Assembly: GCA_016293365.1 (NCBI GenBank)
Contig: JAEDEK010000044.1
Coordinates: 1 to 14,238 of the forward strand
Source: Bulleidia sp.
Lineage (GTDB): Bacteria > Bacillota_I > Bacilli_A > Erysipelotrichales > Erysipelotrichaceae
Direction: 5' to 3'
Length of the DNA: 14,238 nt
The notes under the pieces: generated by a model
The model's database searches: none
What the model saw: only the letters and a program-made list of their open reading frames with translations
Told to the model about the DNA's origin: nothing
Position numbers and translations under genes: made by a program
In this document: in pieces, positions 12,089 to 14,238 of the stretch
Position numbering within the stretch: the first letter of the stretch is position 1
Layout: every line of letters starts with the position of its first letter

Positions 12089-14238
12089 ATGAAAAAGAAA
12101 ATCATTACAGCAGTACTGCTTGTAATTCTGTGCATCGTCACACTTTTCACCGGGTTTTCTTTTTCCGGTTTCGTATCGGAAACGGTTTATGAGGAAAGTG
12201 TATCCCATCTGAGTGAAATCTTTCATCAGGCAAATCAGACATTGAATTCTCTTGTATCTGTCAACTGGAGCCGTATGAACATGTGGGCACCATATCTGAA
12301 GGAAACACAGGATATGGATCAGATTGACGCCTATATCGATATGGCACGCCGGGAAAGCAGTTTTACAGATTTCTGTTTCATATCCAAAAACGGATACTAT
12401 CTTTCCAGTTCCGGGAATACCGGATATCTCGATCTGAGTGAGAAACTGTCTGATCTGATGATTGAACGTGTTCCTGTTGTCGCGAATTCCGTTGTTCCGG
12501 ATCAGCCGGAAATCATGGTGTTTGCTGTTCCGATCGACCATGGCGTATACCGTGGTTTTGAATATGATGCTATTGCGATCACCTTCAATAATTCTGATAT
12601 GGTGGAAGCACTGAAGATCTCCGCTTTTGGAGGTTATGCCAGTACATTTGCCATTCTTCCGGATGGAAGAGTTGTTGTTGATAATGCTTCCTCCTCCATG
12701 GGAAAAGTACGTAATGTTCTTGCAATGCTCAAACAGCATGGCGGCATGAGTGAAGAACAGATCAATCAGCTCGAAGACAATTTCAGAGCAGGAAGTTCCG
12801 GAAGTCTGTTGTTCAATATGAATGGGAAGTCGTATTACCTCGTCTATGAAGCTGCTGACTTTCAGGATTGGATCGTTACAGGGATTGTTGCGGCAGATAT
12901 TGTCAATGCCAATATGAACCGGCTGCAGTACATTACAATGTTTGTTGTGTCTGTGATTGCAATTGGTGTCATGGTCGTTGTTGTTGTGATGATCATCATA
13001 CAGAACAGACAAAAATTGAAAGAAAAAGATCACGCTCTGGATATTCGTGATGCACTCTTTTCAAAACTGTCAGAAAACATTGATGATGTATTCATAATGG
13101 TGGATGTCAGAACGTTGAAGGTGGAATATGTTTCACAGAATGTTGAGAAACTGATCGGTGTAACCGAAGCATCACTTTATGAAGATGTACATAATCTGGA
13201 ATCCATTATCTATGGAGAAGATGTAATCAGCGTATTACATGAGATCTATAGTATAGAACAGGGAACTCAGAAGGAATGGGACAGGGAGTATGTCCATCAG
13301 AAAACTGGTGAGCGACGATGGTTCCATACGGTTGTACTATGTACTGAGATCGATCATGAAAAGAAATTCATCATGGATCTGTCCGATCGTACAAAAGACA
13401 GGATGATTAATTTGAAACTTGAGGAAGCTGCTGTGGCAGCCCAGTCTGCCAACCAGGCAAAGACTTCCTTCCTGAATAACATGTCCCATGATATCCGTAC
13501 ACCGATGAATGCGATCATTGGTTTTACCAATATCGCCATGAAACAGGTACAGAATGAGGAAGTCAGAAACTGCCTGCATAAGATCAGCTCTTCCTCGGAA
13601 CACCTGCTGACATTGATTAACGATGTTCTGGATATCAGCAGAATTGAAAGCGGAAAGGTGAAGTATACTCCTGTTCCGGTGGATATCCGTACGATATCGG
13701 ATATGGTATGCAGTATTATGCAGGGATTCCTGACAAATCGTTCGATTCATTTTGAGACACGATTTGATACACCGCAATGGCCATATGTGATGGCTGACGA
13801 TGTCAGAATCCGTGAAGTGCTTGTGAATATTCTTGGTAATGCAGTCAAGTTCACAGAAGATGGCGGAACTATTTCCTTCGAAATATCATATCGGAATGAA
13901 AATGAAGAAGGACCGATATATGTCACATATCTGATTTCTGATACAGGTGTAGGTATGAGTGAAGAATTCCTTACCCATATCTTTGATGAATTTTCCCAGG
14001 AAGCTAACAATGCCAGAACACAGTATCGTGGCACAGGACTTGGTATGGCGATTACAAAACGTTATGTGGACCTGATGGGTGGAACGATTCATGTTGAAAG
14101 TAAAAAAGGTGTCGGTTCAACTTTTACAGTGGAACTCCCATTTGAGAAAACAGATGCGGATTCGGTGCATCCAGTCATTGCGGATGTCAATGCAGTATCA
14201 TTGGAAGGCATCAGAGTTCTTCTTGCGGAAGATAATGA
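12089..14238 (+). CDS. Membrane hybrid sensor histidine kinase (C-terminus beyond window)
   Basis: 716 codons are visible and the frame runs off the window. Residues 5-27 are the first membrane segment. About 30-280 form an extracellular sensor, Cache-like by length and layout (FCFISKNGYYLSSSG, FAILPDGRVVVDN, DWIVTGIV). The second membrane segment is about 281-304. A PAS-like domain follows at about 320-435. The HisKA domain has FLNNMSHDIRTPMNAIIGF with phosphoacceptor His467. The ATPase domain has N-box VLVNILGNAVKFTE (577-590), G1 DTGVGM (618-623), F-box HIFDEFSQE and G2 GTGLGM (648-653). LEGIRVLLAEDN (705-716) is the first strand of a receiver domain, so this is a hybrid kinase. GAAAGGAA lies 8 nt before the ATG at 12089. 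It is co-transcribed with the upstream binding lipoprotein, which probably delivers its signal. All catalytic residues expected up to the cut are intact. Confidence 0.92.
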   Translation, partial: MKKKIITAVLLVILCIVTLFTGFSFSGFVSETVYEESVSHLSEIFHQANQTLNSLVSVNWSRMNMWAPYLKETQDMDQIDAYIDMARRESSFTDFCFISKNGYYLSSSGNTGYLDLSEKLSDLMIERVPVVANSVVPDQPEIMVFAVPIDHGVYRGFEYDAIAITFNNSDMVEALKISAFGGYASTFAILPDGRVVVDNASSSMGKVRNVLAMLKQHGGMSEEQINQLEDNFRAGSSGSLLFNMNGKSYYLVYEAADFQDWIVTGIVAADIVNANMNRLQYITMFVVSVIAIGVMVVVVVMIIIQNRQKLKEKDHALDIRDALFSKLSENIDDVFIMVDVRTLKVEYVSQNVEKLIGVTEASLYEDVHNLESIIYGEDVISVLHEIYSIEQGTQKEWDREYVHQKTGERRWFHTVVLCTEIDHEKKFIMDLSDRTKDRMINLKLEEAAVAAQSANQAKTSFLNNMSHDIRTPMNAIIGFTNIAMKQVQNEEVRNCLHKISSSSEHLLTLINDVLDISRIESGKVKYTPVPVDIRTISDMVCSIMQGFLTNRSIHFETRFDTPQWPYVMADDVRIREVLVNILGNAVKFTEDGGTISFEISYRNENEEGPIYVTYLISDTGVGMSEEFLTHIFDEFSQEANNARTQYRGTGLGMAITKRYVDLMGGTIHVESKKGVGSTFTVELPFEKTDADSVHPVIADVNAVSLEGIRVLLAEDN

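Noticed and set aside
11849..13033. Long antisense open frame of 394 codons on the - strand
   Set aside because: It runs opposite the end of the binding lipoprotein and the sensor part of the kinase, both with clear domains and codon pattern. The translation is rich in His, Cys, Ile and Asn with no recognisable motif and no ribosome-binding site that I can see.
1..14238. CRISPR array, insertion sequence, prophage or attachment site
   Set aside because: I saw no regularly spaced direct repeats, transposase or integrase motif. The tRNA 3' ends have no evident second copy of their last bases nearby.

Overview
The window looks like a stretch of chromosome from a low-to-moderate GC Gram-positive bacterium (Bacillota). 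Erysipelotrichia-like gut anaerobes are my best guess, but that is inference. The support is a strong AAGGAG-type Shine-Dalgarno bias, tRNAs with encoded CCA, lipobox lipoproteins, many hairpin-plus-U-tract terminators, and large hybrid sensor kinases. Every gene I can support is on the + strand. I see no mobile element or CRISPR array.

Layout. 1-95 is the last part of groEL, followed by a terminator. 145-2358 is a two-gene operon with its own promoter: an unrecognised polytopic membrane protein and, overlapping it by 4 nt, a HAD-family phosphatase-like protein. 2442-4104 carries a LacX-type aldose 1-epimerase and nagB (glucosamine-6-phosphate deaminase), an amino-sugar/hexose unit. 4135-4525 is a single-gene thioredoxin unit. 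4566-9510 is a complete polyamine-type ABC importer operon: a cupin-containing XRE regulator (potR-like), then potA, potB, potC and potD, tightly spaced or overlapping. 9704-9957 holds tRNA-Cys(GCA) and tRNA-Leu(UAA). 9999 to the window end is a sensory unit: a promoter and a leader with a terminator-like hairpin, then a lipoprotein fusing a solute-binding domain to a 5'-nucleotidase C-terminal domain, then a membrane hybrid histidine kinase cut by the window end inside its receiver domain.

How they work together. In the pot operon the regulator probably senses polyamine or a related ligand through its cupin and controls the PotA (ATPase), PotB/PotC (permeases) and PotD (binding lipoprotein) importer. 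The 10190-14238 pair has no permease gene inside the window, so the binding lipoprotein is more likely a ligand-capturing co-sensor for the kinase encoded 24 nt downstream than a transporter part. This is inference.

Most unusual items: (1) PotA is 522 aa because about 175 aa, containing two degenerate tandem Ig-like/surface-protein-like repeats, are inserted into its C-terminal TOBE domain; (2) the solute-binding/5'-nucleotidase-C fusion lacks the catalytic metallophosphatase domain and is paired with a hybrid kinase; (3) PotD carries changes at polyamine-contact positions; (4) several perfect palindromes sit at or next to promoters.
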